64,000 bases of DNA. Source: Unio delphinus (Eukaryota; Mollusca; Bivalvia; Unionida; Unionidae). Made by a program: the position numbers and the translations under genes. Positions 25,970 through 36,925 of the stretch are shown piece after piece. Each line of letters starts with the position of its first letter. Within the stretch, counting starts at the first letter, position 1. The DNA lies in the NCBI GenBank assembly GCA_029339505.1, contig JAQISU010000081.1, positions 20,361,501-20,425,500 of the forward strand. Direction: 5' to 3'. The notes under the pieces are model-generated. The model worked only from the letters and a program-made list of their open reading frames with translations. It did not search any database and was not told the DNA's origin.

Positions 25970-27077
25970 TTATACATTAATTAAATTTTTTAAATATCGA
26001 TGCTTTATAACTGTTGTCCGTTCAGCTCTTGGTCTTTTCCGTTGTCCCGGTTTTCGTTCGGTAGTTTGTTTCGGTCGCTTGTACTTGTATCTTCCGTCTG
26101 ATGAATGGACATAGCTGGACTCAGCTACTGTGGCGATAGGAGTAGCAAGAAATTTCTTGAAAATGTTTTCTTTCTTTGAGCGCCAGGCTTGATTGTCCAA
26201 AAGAAAAGAAAAAGACTGACCAAAAAGACTATAGTTTCCAGCACCATACAAAGCTCGACATAGGTCTATGATATGCGTTTTTGAAGACAATCTGTCTACA
26301 AGTTCTGGGAGCTTTAGCCGTTTCCAAGAACCTGTTTCCTGGATTTTCCTTAACTTCTTGGCTCTCAATACTCGGGGGTACAATGGCAAGGGACTGTTCT
26401 TTTTCTTGGGTAAAGTATATATCCGCTTCATTATCAGTGTCCGCATCAGTTAATTCATGAAGATTGTCGAAGATATTCGATGACGAAAATTCACTTTCCA
26501 TTGATAATGGTGATACATTAATTAGAGCATGCCTGTTGGGGGCTAAACTCCCTGTAGATGCCACTGAAGAGGATGTTGAAAGTCTGCGTTTGTGGCTAAC
26601 ACCATAGTCAACAGCATTGCCATCGGTTGATGGATACGCTATTATATGTACCACATGAATAACAGCTGCGAAGTGATTGACGGCGTATCACTTTCACGGT
26701 CCTGGTGTGGGTACGTGTCCACTCTTGTACCAAAGGATTGCTAGCTGCCGTCTGTTGTCAAAAGTTCCAGATGGTTTTAATTCAGTGTTCAAAGTTTTGT
26801 AGGCGATATCGTTTGTCCCGTTTGCGTATGGCTATATCACTCTTATTTTCATGTTAATTGCATTTGCCAAAGCTATAATTGTCCACGCATTGGAGAATTT
26901 TCCGATGACGGCAGAGTCCAGAGAAGACTGTACGTAACTGCTACAAAGCAGTTGTATTTGAGGTCTCTCTGGATGCGTCATGTATTGTTCCCAGCTTGTA
27001 ACAAGTTTTATACACGTGTGGTAACTTAGTTTCACTTACATGGTTTCGTTTCCACAAAGCAAGATAGAGACGGCATT
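25970..27077 (-). pseudogene. OTU/vertnin-like gene, C-terminal part, interrupted by element B
   Basis: On the minus strand, reading away from element B, the frame gives VSILLCGNETM, then a TAA codon, then VKLSYHTCIKLVTSWEQY, IGKFSNAWTIIALANAINMKIRV, a broken YPYANG segment, RQLAILWYKSG and VNHFAAVI. The order of an L-C-G-x-E segment, an R/H-T-C helix, W...AL.N....I, an LN...R..I segment and NHF matches OTU-fold/vertnin-like proteins that are multi-copy in marine invertebrates. A low-complexity Ser-rich tail follows (26654-26229), with an overlapping basic frame (26446-25970) that is one of two alternatives. Stops and frameshifts indicate a pseudogene. The N-terminal part lies at 43695-43757 on the far side of element B. 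Confidence 0.5.
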
Positions 27078-27347
27078 AGCAGCAGAGAGGGTGGACAGAC
27101 TAATTCGAAACGTCACCCTTTTTTGATTACCAAATCGACTAATGGTGACTAACATAGAAGTCAGTTCAATGACTACACCTAGCTTGACCCAAACAATGTT
27201 GTAGTCGAACCCTCTCTACTGCTCTCTCCATGTGTTAAATTGTCAATCTGAGGATAAAAAGATCTTGTATATAGATCAAACAAAATGAATAATTTAGACA
27301 AACGATCAATCTGATATTATTTTTAACTTTGAGTAATATTCTTCCTA
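27078..27347 (+). repeat. Element B left terminal inverted repeat
   Basis: About 270 bp. Its inverse is at 43242-43694, which matches throughout except for substitutions and one 175-bp insertion. At 27206-27222 it contains an inverted copy of its own tip (ACCCTCTCTACTGCT). No similarity to the element A repeat extends beyond the first 16 or so bases. Confidence 0.9.
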
Positions 27348-27359
27348 GGTTGGAGGGGT

Positions 27360-27614
27360 TTATTTTCTAGGTATCAAAACCCCTTCTTCGATCCTACAAC
27401 GGTAATACGCCATCAAAGTTCTGTATTTATGTCCACCACATTTATTACAAATCCGATATTGTCCTCGAACGCCAACATTGCACCAAACACAATGTCGAGG
27501 ACCAGAACGTAAATTTTTTGATAGGACATATTTATGTTTCTTGCAGTTTTCTCCACGACATTTTTTATTACATTTATCTGTGCTTCCTGGACGTAGCCAT
27601 GTACATTTTCTCAT
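27360..27614 (-). CDS. Small two-part zinc-ribbon protein (element B only)
   Basis: An 84-residue ORF with 10 cysteines: C-x9-C-x3-C-x4-C near the N-terminus, then CVWC and C-x2-C (CNKCGG) in the second half. It begins MRKCTWLRPGSTDKCNKKC. It is just inside the left terminal repeat, downstream of the ATPase on the same strand. The paired cysteines suggest two small zinc-binding modules, so nucleic-acid or protein binding is plausible, but no function is known. It is intact in an otherwise decayed element, and element A has no counterpart between its ATPase and terminal repeat. Confidence 0.55.
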   Translation of the reverse strand: MRKCTWLRPGSTDKCNKKCRGENCKKHKYVLSKNLRSGPRHCVWCNVGVRGQYRICNKCGGHKYRTLMAYYRCRIEEGVLIPRK

Positions 27615-27680
27615 ATATCAAATATTATCTATTTAATTTAGTTAGAGGATATCGTTATTTTGTCAATCTGCTGCTACAAA

Positions 27681-28334
27681 TTAGCCAAATAGTTGATAGA
27701 TACCTACACGATATCTTGTCCTTTGATCATGCAGATTTATTGTTATAAAACCATACGGTGTTGTTTGCTCACGTGAAAAGAAATCCGTTTTTATTTATGT
27801 CCATATCCCCATTACACCAGGTCCTAAGAATAGCCTGCGTGTATCAATTCCATTAAATACAGCTAAAATATTACAATTATCTCTGATTACTTTCGGAATT
27901 TGTGTATACAGCTGAGTAACGTAAATAACATCAGTATTTTTATGTCTTCCTCGAGAAAATATTCTTGCCGGATTTGATTGTTTATCTAGCATTACGTCAT
28001 CATACACAACTAAATTATTAACGAATCCATCGAGATCATCGACAGATGGTGCTTCATCAATATCGGTTATAAAATCAATAATAGCATCACCGCTCAGCAA
28101 TCGTGCGTTTTCATTAAATTCCTTAAGTACTTCGTAGCATCTCTGATCATCTACAGATGGTGCTAATAAATACAATTTATTCCATTTCAACCATCTTATT
28201 ACCAGATTATGTAATAGTTGTGTTTTACCGGATCCAGACGGACCTATTAGTATCATTCTGATCGAATTTGGTAACGCTGGATGATGTTTTACCTGTTCTC
28301 GTTTTCGTGTCGCTAAAAAATCAATTACATCCAT
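27681..28334 (-). pseudogene. A32/FtsK-type packaging ATPase, frameshifted (element B)
   Basis: Residues 1-165 are in frame: MDVIDFLATRKREQVKHH, Walker A IGPSGSGKTQ, Walker B LVVYDDVMLD, and the YVTQLYTQIPKVIRDN segment. A frameshift at about 27815 puts the C-terminus (YGFITINLHDQRTRYRVGIYQLFG) in another frame. The family pumps DNA into icosahedral capsids. Only 16 bp separate its start from the divergent zinc-ribbon/PLA2 gene, as in element A (17 bp). Confidence 0.85.
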
Positions 28335-28350
28335 GATATAATATTATACC
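28335..28350. promoter_or_regulatory. 16-bp divergent intergenic spacer with palindromic TATA-like core
   Basis: The whole gap between the divergent ATG codons of the ATPase and the PLA2 gene is GATATAATATTATACC, containing the 12-base palindrome TATAATATTATA. It could act as a shared AT-rich initiator for both directions. No other promoter space exists unless it lies inside the coding regions. Confidence 0.4.
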
Positions 28351-28838
28351 ATGGATTTATACTGTTTACGCTGTAAGGTTAAAACTCCAACTACTGATTT
28401 ATCTATGGTTACAAAAAAATAGCATAAAGTGGAAAAATTTCCGTATATGGCAGAAAGAAATTTTCCTTTTTATCAAATAAAACCGGTGGTGACATTGCAA
28501 CATTAATGTCAAAATTTCCAGGAACTCCGTGGGCTAAGTAACCCCTAGAAAAACATCTTCCAGGATATAATTACTGCGGTCCTGGCACTCGACTTGATAT
28601 CAGACTTGATGAACAAGATCAACCAAAATCCGGTGAATATCCCGTAAATGCAATCGATAAAGCGTGTCACGTTCATGATGTAGCTTATAAAAGTAAAGAT
28701 CTAGAACAGCGATTATCGCAGATGTGAAATTAATTCACGTATTGAATTCCATTAAAAATAAAAATCTCAAGGAAGGAATAGCCATTTGGTTAGTAAAATC
28801 TGCGATGAAAACCAAATCATCAACAGGAGCTGGGTAAT
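28351..28838 (+). pseudogene. DUF5679-like zinc ribbon plus phospholipase A2 protein, broken (element B)
   Basis: It starts MDLYCLRCKVKTPTTD (zinc-ribbon CxxC) and hits a stop after MVTKK. The PLA2 half continues in other frames: GGDIA, KFPGTPWAK then a stop, EKHLPGYNYCGPGTRLDIRLDEQD, NAIDKACHVHDVAYK. The calcium loop and HD active site are preserved in sequence although the gene is broken. The role is inferred from the family: membrane breach by a virion-associated lipase. Confidence 0.8.
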
Positions 28839-28846
28839 TGATTATA

Positions 28847-29630
28847 ATGGAAACAAGTTATTACAGCGCAAGATGATACTGGAAAGGTAGAGCAGCAATC
28901 GATAAACTCGCTAATGCAGCAAATGTCACACGTTCTACCGACGCAGCGTGGTTACCACGACAAGAAATATGGCAAATTTATCTACCACCGCCTAAACAGC
29001 TACTGAAGTTGCATCTGCCTTCGAACGAATTTATCGACGAGGACCCTTGCGATGGCCACAACTATTACAAGTTGATCCTGGCAAAAAATTTCTTGGTGCA
29101 GTATCATCATTAATAAAGCGACACAATGTTAAAATACGACGAGGACATACAGAAATTCATCGTGATCAAGCGATCGTAGAACGATTTAATCGAACACTTG
29201 CTGAAAGATTATCTGGATATCAATACGAGAAGGAATTCATTCAGGATACAAGATCTCGTGAATGGGTTGCAAGATTACCAAGTGTGATAGCTGCATTAAA
29301 CAATGAGGTTACTCGAACAACTGCCATGAAACCTATTAATACGATTACAAGGAAATATATACCAATACAGCATAATGGTCCACCGCAGCCAATATTAGGT
29401 AATGTCATTATCAGGTATTTGTACCAACCCGGTGAACTTGAAGGAGGAAAAAAGAGCGACAGATCCTATTTGGAGTATTACTACACACAAGATATCCTGC
29501 GTGGTAAGATCCACAGGTAGACCTGCAATCTACAGATTAGATTCAACTGCTCCTCAACGTGCATTTACACGTAAACAATTACAGGTAATTCCTGAGGATA
29601 CACAATTACCACCACATTCACTTAACTAGC
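28847..29630 (+). pseudogene. Retroviral-type integrase with internal deletion (element B)
   Basis: It starts METSYYSAR with an in-frame TGA. After IYLPPPKQ about 150 bp is missing, removing the first catalytic Asp region, and the core resumes at the ATEVASAFERIYRRGPL equivalent. QVDPGKKFLG and QAIVERFNRTLAE are intact in a frame from 29047. The C-terminal part shifts frame near 29440 and ends FTRKQLQVIPEDTQLPPHSLN. It cannot be catalytic because of the lost first Asp. Confidence 0.9.
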
Positions 29631-29816
29631 ACCTCTACGCCGATTACATTCAAGACAAGTTAACATCACATTATCACGTGCATGACCAAGACTGTTATCT
29701 TTTCTATATACGGTAAAATGTCTAGGATCTTTACTCGAATATTGCCACAGCATTATACAATTACAGCTTGTACAGTGATTATCCTGTTGTTTTTTCAATG
29801 TTATGATAAATTGCAT
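29622..29816 (-). CDS. HNH-type nuclease (element B)
   Basis: A 64-residue frame MQFIITLKKQQDNHCTSCNCIMLWQ...SLGHARDNVMLTCLECNRRRGAS with two CxxC pairs around a central GH segment, consistent with a zinc-supported HNH/His-Me fold. It is convergent with the integrase and overlaps its 3' end. It follows the polymerase-helicase gene by about 90 bp on the same strand. In this copy an ATG is available, so it can be a separate small protein. Confidence 0.55.
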   Translation of the reverse strand: MQFIITLKKQQDNHCTSCNCIMLWQYSSKDPRHFTVYRKDNSLGHARDNVMLTCLECNRRRGAS

Positions 29817-29907
29817 GTCCAGATCGAAGTCGCTTTTATTTTTTTATTATATTGTTTATAGCCATCTATTTTTTTCTTACTATATCATTGTCAACATTGT
29901 CATTGGT

Positions 29908-32905
29908 TTATGAAGCATCCACGACAATCCTACGTAGTTGAGATACTTTCCTGACGCGAGACACCGCAAGATAAACTAAATTCGACCACTTGATATGATC
30001 GTCCACAATCCAGACAACTGTATCAGAAATAATTAATCCTTGAGATGAATGTATTGTCATTGCGTATCCTAGCGTCCAATCCGATAAAGCGCTATCAACA
30101 GCATTGACAACAACTAAAACAATATCATTCAACACGAGATTTTTTTCTCCGTCTCTCCTGGTATGTCAACGAGAATATTCTGTCGTCGCGTATCTGCTGG
30201 AAGATAACATAATGGTACCGGTAACTCTGCGAATTTTTCTTTATGTAGCAGAAATAATCTTTGTTGAAGTGTGTCACGAACTAGCTTTCTACTCGCAACT
30301 ATCAGATCATTTAGTCTCCACGTATCCCAAAAGTCGTTCAAAGAGGTTTCTGAGATTATATTACGCATAACCTCACATTGAATTTTATTCGGTTGTAATC
30401 TGATTAATTTTTTAAACTCCCTCAATGTTGAATCACGTGCTCTATGATTGTCCTCTATTTCTTCGTAATACTCAACGGATCTCTTTAGCCATTCGTGTGG
30501 AGACGGTCCAACAAAGGGTGGTGGTTGACCATGATCGCCACACATTATTACAGCAGTGTTTTTCGTCAACAACCAAACAAAAAATGTTTTTAGATTATCT
30601 AATGATACTGTACATATTTCATCTCAAACTATTATCTTCGCAATATATTTATCTCCCATTCGATCAGGAGTCCATGCGTCTCCGCTCCATCGGAAAAACC
30701 TGTGATAAGTACATGACCGTGTTCCTCGTTGGGTCATTTCTCGTGCAAGTTTGTGTGTAGGTGTCAAAACGATCATATCTGAATTCTGAAATAGTTCAAT
30801 TGCACGTCTCGTCTTTCCTGATCCTCCAGGTCCATTGAGATAAATCGTTTTGTGTCTAGCTACGGGATCATATATTGATGGTGCAGACGATGGTTTTAAT
30901 ATCCGATTATTTCTACGATAAATATCTTTGATTGAAACATCTGCTGATTCAGAATAATCGAGTATATTCTCTTTTTTTATTCTCCACGAACCTTGGTCTA
31001 GTAATCTTGAATATTTTTTACTGATATAAAACGAATCGGTAGCTACTCTGACAGCAAACTCTGAAATTTTATTTATCATCGATAACAGATTAATCGAAAC
31101 GTATGCGATCATCGAAGATCTTAAATGGGTCAATATAACTCACAATTGTACCTAACTTAGTTCCATTTGATAAGAAAGCTGTATCCCGACTTCTAAATGT
31201 ATTTCTTTTCGTTGTATCAGAGATTATAAAATTTAATTCAGCATCGTCCATGATCAATCTTGTACAATGTCGTTTATGATCGTATTTTCCTCCTTGGGTA
31301 AATTTACTTAATATTTTCCTGCCAAGATCCCTTGCAATTTTATTTTCAAAGTCGGTTTTATCAGGATTTTCTTTATCAGAATATTTCTTTTGCTGTGGTA
31401 ACCAAACTTCCGTCTGCATTCGGTATGATTAATTGCTTTACTGACAATCAACGACGTCAACGTTAAACAATCGAGCATATATCGTAACAGTACTATTGGA
31501 GCCCACTTCTTTTCTAAAAATGTCTACCGAACCAAATATAACAGATCAGATGAAGGTTTTCTGTAAACTCGAATGATCCAATACAAGCGAATCCAGTAAT
31601 ATCAAAATTATGTAATGGTCCATTTATTGATACTCGCGTCATCACGTGAGTAGGGTGACCGAAACTTTTAAAATACCCAGAACACTCTCCGTATCCCAGA
31701 AAACTTCCAGGATAACATGTAACTATATCAACCGAGATAACATCTTTACGCGAGTATTTACGGTTCCACAGTCCACCGTGACCATATTCAATACAACCTA
31801 ATATTATATCATCAACAAGATCAAACCGAGCTGGTTTCCAGGAATTTTTCTCTCTAGCAAAATGAGCTGCAACTGATGGAACAGTAAACCATTCACCGAG
31901 TAATTTTTCGTTAGGGGTATATTCTCTCATTTTCTCGTGGAGGGATTCTGTTCGATAAATATCACCATTTAGTCTTACAAACTAATCGGATTCATCTTCA
32001 GAACTAAACAACCACACGGATACAGGATCGTTTTTACTTATTTCGTTAATAAGGTCAAACATATCTCCGTTATAGAATTTAATCGTCCTCGTGCGTGGAA
32101 ATACTGTTACTGCATTAGTCCACGCATGCGCATTATGATCAACAATTTCGATTGAAGCTCACTTTGATTTAAATTTTGATTCGTATAAGATCTATCCTGT
32201 TATCGTTTTTACTGTTATAGGGATTTTCAATTTCTTTTCTAGTTCAGCAACATCTTTGATAGATGCTCCGGTAAATTTGACTATTTCTGCCCACGAATTT
32301 ATTATATTACGTCGGTTATCCGTTAACCCCTTCCCACGAGTCGAAACAGTGAAATGCTCTGTTATTCGTTCGGCAACACAATTTATCTTCGAGAATTTCA
32401 TCGCATTTAGATTATCAATGTTGGCTTTCTCAAGAGGATATATCCCATAGATAACCGCTGTTACAGGATAAGATCTTTCGTAATATAGTTTATCAATACC
32501 GGTCAACATTCCTGGCTTGGAACCTTTACTCAGTATGGCAGTTTTTTTCGTTTTGAAGGACAGGATCACGTTTATCACGAATGATGCAATTGTCTGTATC
32601 TGAAAGTACGATAAATTTGATCTTTAAAATATATTTTCTATCGTCAAGGTAGTTAATGATCATCGCTGCTCGTTTGTCGTTCATCGTAGCATCTATGTTT
32701 TTAGTGTCACTTATAATCTCAAACGTCAACCACACATGAGATGCTTCATTTTTCTGAAATTCATTTTTGGCGTCATGTATTTTATTGATCAAGATTTCAT
32801 CTGTTGGATCAACCAGATCTCGCATCGGCACAGGAAATATTCTGTCAAGATTAAATCTTTTTTTTAAGAAAGCTCAATCTTGGATAATCTCTCGAACTCC
32901 CCCAT
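29908..32905 (-). pseudogene. DNA polymerase-SF1 helicase fusion, multiply broken (element B)
   Basis: The equivalent of the 1209-residue protein of element A, read from MGEFERLSKIELS at 32905. It is split by at least six stops or frameshifts (for example near 32580, 31950, 31430, 31100, 30600 and 30130). Recognisable pieces are LNCVAERI-like DNA, SVDIVTCYPGSFLGYGE (motif A), GKFTQGG, FAVRVATDS (motif C), NGPGGSGKT (Walker A, Pro for Cys-Gly), GDHGQPPPFVG and TIHSSQG...VYLAVSRVR. It lacks the 90-bp N-terminal repeats of element A. Confidence 0.9.
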
Positions 32906-32974
32906 TATAATTTAAACAAGTATTTAAATTAAAAATATTACATATATAATGATTAAAACAAGGAATCTCTGCAA

Positions 32975-33223
32975 TTAGTTGATGATCGGCTCTGTTACTC
33001 CTTGTAACAGATCTTGTGTGAACAAATTCTGCGTAATCCACTCGCAAAGTGTCCGAGATGGAAGTCTAGGACCAAAAGCGTGATTACAATGTGGTGTTGG
33101 AGTAAGAGGCGAAACACGCTTGTGTGTGCAATGTGGTGGTAAACCCCTCGAAATTTGAAATAAAAAAATTCGAGAAAAAAAGCAAAATTCAAAAATCGAA
33201 ATTATGTACACACAATTCACCAT
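32975..33223 (-). CDS. Small Cys/His-containing ORF (element B), unrecognised
   Basis: An 82-residue frame with a hydrophobic N-terminus followed by GLPPHCTHKRVSPLTPTPHCNHAFGPRLPSRTLCEWI. The HCxH/HCNH spacing could bind zinc. It lies where a penton-like gene would be expected if B matched A, but shows no similarity to that protein. A perfect 10-bp-stem hairpin overlaps its start at 33218-33239. It may be a chance frame. Confidence 0.25.
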   Translation of the reverse strand: MVNCVYIISIFEFCFFSRIFLFQISRGLPPHCTHKRVSPLTPTPHCNHAFGPRLPSRTLCEWITQNLFTQDLLQGVTEPIIN

Positions 33224-33239
33224 GATTCAAATCATGGTG
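33218..33239. repeat. Perfect hairpin followed by a (GT)n tract
   Basis: CACCATGATT-CA-AATCATGGTG is a perfect inverted repeat. A (GT)n microsatellite follows at 33273-33315. Confidence 0.7.
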
Positions 33240-33269
33240 GGCGATCGTTTTACTCACCCGGGTTTGATA

Positions 33270-33309
<40 letters not shown>

Positions 33310-33392
33310 TGTGTGTACATAATCTGTAGAGAGGTCATCGTAATACGTAATTCGTATTATATTACTGTTGCGTTTTTCATGTCGTGCTGTCC

Positions 33393-33713
33393 TTAATTCA
33401 GATTATATGTTTCATATGCATTAAACCAGCAAAGCACGGTGATGATATTGGGTTTAAAGGTTGTTATGACCGCAGGTGATGTCATTGTTACCGCGGACAA
33501 TAAAAGACCAGTTGCAGCAACAGCCGCGGAGACTGGGTATACAATTATATCAATGACAATTACACGTCTGTGATATTTATTTACTTTTATCGTGTAAGTA
33601 TCAACGATAGATTTTAATTTATCTTGCCACTCTCGCGCTTGATTGTATCTGTAGTCCATATTATTTACGCTGTAATCAACTGAGGTGTTTCGGCAAAAAA
33701 TTCTAGACACCAC
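33393..33713 (-). pseudogene. Two-helix membrane protein, truncated (element B)
   Basis: The segment YRYNQAREWQDKLKSIVDTYTIKVNKYHRRVIVIDIIVY and the following hydrophobic stretch (AATGLLLSAVTMTSPAVI) parallel the 182-residue protein of element A. After the second hydrophobic region the frame diverges and stops, so the soluble C-terminal half is lost. It lies directly downstream of the repeat-protein remnant, as in A. Confidence 0.75.
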
Positions 33714-33841
33714 GAGATCGTTGCTGAAGTTAATTTCTTGTCGGATGCATCCAGGATAAATGTTTCTTCGTCTCCACGGTTTAATATAACATATACGGTT
33801 CCAGAAAACTTATCCGTTGAGTGACACCATGGATACGTGGT
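33660..33841 (-). pseudogene. C-terminal remnant of the repeat protein (element B)
   Basis: The minus strand reads STDKFSGTVYVILNRGDEETFILDASDKKLTSATISWCLEF, matching the end of the 314-residue protein of element A (KTERLTIKADDKSLAKASVTWYLEF). Its upstream part is missing: the sequence changes at 33842 to LTR of the retroelement. Confidence 0.75.
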
Positions 33842-33989
33842 AAATTACACAGTAGAGGCCATCCTTTAGATAACGAGAATGAGCGGGAGGCGGTTTTCGA
33901 GTGTTGTTTTTCCAAGTTGCGCAATACCTCTGACCAGGCCTTGTGCGATATTGTACTAATAACCCTTGATAACCGAGCCAGCCGTTACA
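33842..33989 (+). repeat. 5' LTR remnant of the Gmr1-like element
   Basis: It starts abruptly at AAATTACACAGTAGAGG and ends AGCCAGCCGTTACA. It corresponds to 39887-40034 of the 3' LTR with 3 mismatches in 148 bp. About 1 kb of the LTR is missing. The following AAGTGGAGGGTTCGTCC is the likely primer-binding region. Confidence 0.9.
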
Positions 33990-34458
33990 AAGTGGAGGGT
34001 TCGTCCTGGGATTTGAAGTTTTCATTGCGATTGAAGTAATCTGAGCGTATTTTTGAACAAAGTCATAAATTTGTTATTATTATTAAGTAGGAATCGAGTG
34101 AATCAAACATTGTCTGCTATTTTTGTATACTTGAATATCGTGCATGCAAATTGTGAGAATTTGAGATTTATACCTTCTGTGTGAAGTTATCATAAAGCAT
34201 TAGGAGCGGTACTACCTAAATAATCTCTTGAGACAAGAGCCAATTTGGGCCAGTACTGTATTTTGGACAGCAATTAATCACGTTTTGCTAACAGTGTCCT
34301 GCTGCGCGGAGCGTGTGTTACGGGAATTTCGCCTGATCAATTAATTGTGACTGATTTGACCTGTCCATCTCGCTACAGATAAAACTATTTTCGTAGGGGG
34401 AATTCGGTTATTGTAGGTCAGTTAAGGACGTAGTTCTAGAATTAAAGACAGAGACATA

Positions 34459-34836
34459 ATGGCGACAGACAGAGAGATACTAAAGGAATTTAAATCCATT
34501 GGCAAGGACGAACTTGGGTACGTCGGAGACAAGCAAACTGAATTTATGGAAAGAAGTTTGAAAGAACATAAGGAAGAGAAAGCTAGAGAGAAGGAGAGAC
34601 AGAAAGAAATTGAACTCGCCAGACTACAGGAGGAAGATAAAGCTAGAGAGAAAGAGAAGGAGAGGGAAAAAGAAATTGAACTCGCCAGACTACAGGCGGA
34701 AGAGAAAGCTAGGGAAAGAGAGCATATGCTAGCCATGGAGAGACTAAGGCATGAAGCCGAGTTCAAGAGGGGGGAAGAATCAAACGTACATCCGGACACC
34801 CCGAGTAGTCGCTTGGAAGACAGACGACCCATATAG
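34459..34836 (+). pseudogene. gag N-terminal coiled-coil region (Gmr1-like element)
   Basis: 125 residues, strongly charged. A heptad-like region repeats KEIELARLQEE and AREKE/REKEIELARLQAEEKA at residues 40-95, so it should form a long coiled coil, as in Gag-related proteins of this group. It ends in a TAG at 34834-34836 and the same frame resumes directly as the next ORF, so the polyprotein is split by an amber codon (mutation or readthrough). Confidence 0.7.
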
Positions 34837-34842
34837 TTAACC

Positions 34843-36363
34843 ATGCCGATGTTTAATGACAGGGATGAAATAATTGACAACTTTCTGACGCAGTTTGAGA
34901 AGTTGGCCCTAGTCCACCAAATCCCTAAGGACCAGTGGGCCATCAATATTTCAGCCTTTTTGCAGGGGGCGGCGAAAGATGTGTACCACAACATGACCCC
35001 AACCGAGATAGACGATTATGACGCGCTGAAGAAAGCTCTACTTCGCCACTATGAGTTGTCAGCGGAAACGTTCCGGAAACTTTTTAGGGAATCGTCAAAA
35101 AGGGCTACCGAAACACACGCGCAATTTCACAGTCGAGTGCGCGTGATTTTTGATAAATGGATGAAAATGTCTGGCACCGCGTTAACGTACGAAGGTATAC
35201 GCGAAGAGATTTTAAAGGAACACGTGTTAAGTACCTACAGAAAAGATTTAATTGTGTTTTTGGCGGAGCGCGAATTCTCAACTTTGGAAGAGATAAGCGT
35301 AATGGCCGAGCGCTATGAGAGTGCGCATGCGCGTCCAACTACTTGGAATGGTAGGGACCGACCTGGAATCGGTGAGCTTAGAAAGACCACTGAGGTGGCA
35401 CCCCAGAGACGAAATGGTCAAAATGGTGTGAGGCCAGGGGCCGGAAATCCCAGCCAAGTACATTTCCGTGGGTCGGGAAAGACTCAAGGGGTAGATAGGG
35501 ATACCTCGGGTAGAAGAGGTGAGCCAGTGTGTTATGGTTGTAATAAACCAGGCCATGTTGTCAAGGACTGTAGAAAGTATCGTCTGACAACGGTTAATTC
35601 GGTAACTCCGAATATTGTTAAGAAAGGGAAAACAGTGGAGTCTACGAATGCAGCGAAGGCTACGGTAAATGGTGTGGAAGCCACGGTATTGTATGACACC
35701 GGCTGTAGCTACCCGGCCTTGGTAGATCGTAGAAACGTTAAACCTGGAGATTATACAGGTGAGACGGTGGAAGTACAGTTTGCTAACAGGACGAATGTTT
35801 CGCTTCCGGTCGTTAGCATAGACCTTGATTCGCCGTATGTAAAAGGGCGAATTCAAGCAGCGTGTTTGTCGGGACTGTCTCATGACGTAATATTAGGGTG
35901 TAGGTATGTGTTGCCCCAACCTAACCCTATGACGTGTAACCCTATACATGTCGGTTCAGTGGAGACGAGGGCTATGAAGCGAAGGTCAGGGTCGAGGCCG
36001 CTAAAATCCGTGACTTCGCCCATAGACATTTTGGTACCTGGTGAGTTAGAGAAGCTTCAAAAGGAAGATGTGTCTCTTGACAAGGTACGTAGGTACGCGA
36101 CGGACGGGTCCGTACGGAAATTGCCAGACGGCGAGGTTAAGTTCGCGACAAAACGCGGTATTTTGTATCGGTACGCCAAGAAAGGGGTCGATACGTTTAA
36201 TGGAGTTGTGGTACCCGTAGGGAAGCGCGACGAAGTGCTTAGGTTAGCACATGAGGGTCTTCTCGGAAGCCACATGGGCGTGGCGAAGACCAGAGATAGG
36301 TTGGTGAGAGTTTTATTGGCGAGGTGTGCATGGGGATGTAAGGAGGTTTTGTTTGTCATGTGA
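34843..36363 (+). pseudogene. gag-protease and integrase zinc-finger region (Gmr1-like element)
   Basis: 506 residues. The N-terminal part is a retrotransposon gag domain (FNDRDEIIDNFLTQFEKLA..., W-x-I...FLQG). A CCHC zinc knuckle follows at about 227-240 (CYGCNKPGHVVKDC), then an aspartic protease with LYDTGCS at about 284-290. After it comes an integrase-type HHCC entry (RLAHEGLLGSHMGVAKT). A frameshift just before the CxxC pair ends the frame. It carries no RT before the integrase. Confidence 0.85.
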
Positions 36364-36889
36364 AAAGTGTCAGCGAGTGGCACCGAAGACCGCCCATCGC
36401 CCAGTGCCACTAGGAACCACCCCACTAATTGACGAACCTTTCTCGAGAGTGGCGATAGATTTAGTAGGTCCGATTAAGCCGGCGGCGAAAAGTGGAAATC
36501 GGTATATATTAACGGTCGTAGATTACGCTACCCGGTACCCGGAGGCAGTGGCCTTGAAAAACATTGACTCAGTCACGGTGGCTGAGGCCTTGTTAGGGGT
36601 GTGGTCGAGATTCGGAGTTCCAGACGAGATACTGACCGACCAAGGGACGCAGTTTGTGAACCAGGTGATGGAAGAGGTAAATAGATTACTCTCCATTAGA
36701 CACCTGATGACTACCTCGTACCACCCGCAGTGTAATGGGTTGGTAGAACGTTTCAATGGGACATTGAAACAAGCTTTGAAGAAGCTATGTGAAGGTCGAC
36801 CTAGGGATTGGGATCGATACCTTCCGGCGATACTGTTCGCGTATCGAGAAGTACCGCAGGCAAGTTTGGTTTTTCACCTTTCGAGTTAG
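36326..36889 (+). pseudogene. Integrase catalytic core (Gmr1-like element)
   Basis: The frame starts with the CxxC of the zinc-binding domain (CLSCEKCQ) and carries the three acidic residues of the core: AIDLVGP, LTDQGTQF and NGLVERFNGTLKQ. The frame breaks near 36870. PFELVYGRMV continues in another frame to a TGA. The domain inserts the retroelement cDNA. Confidence 0.9.
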
Positions 36890-36925
36890 TTTATGGGCGG
36901 ATGGTAAGGGGGCCCATGGTAGGTA

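Noticed and set aside
32975..33223. Functional replacement of the penton-like gene in element B
   Set aside because: Length, composition and sequence do not resemble the penton-like protein. Kept only as a low-confidence small ORF.
34422..34994. 190-codon Ser/Leu-rich frame on the minus strand
   Set aside because: Antisense shadow of the charged gag coiled coil. The plus strand carries the recognisable retroelement protein.
35278..35883. 201-codon minus-strand frame
   Set aside because: Shadow of the gag-protease frame, without any motif.
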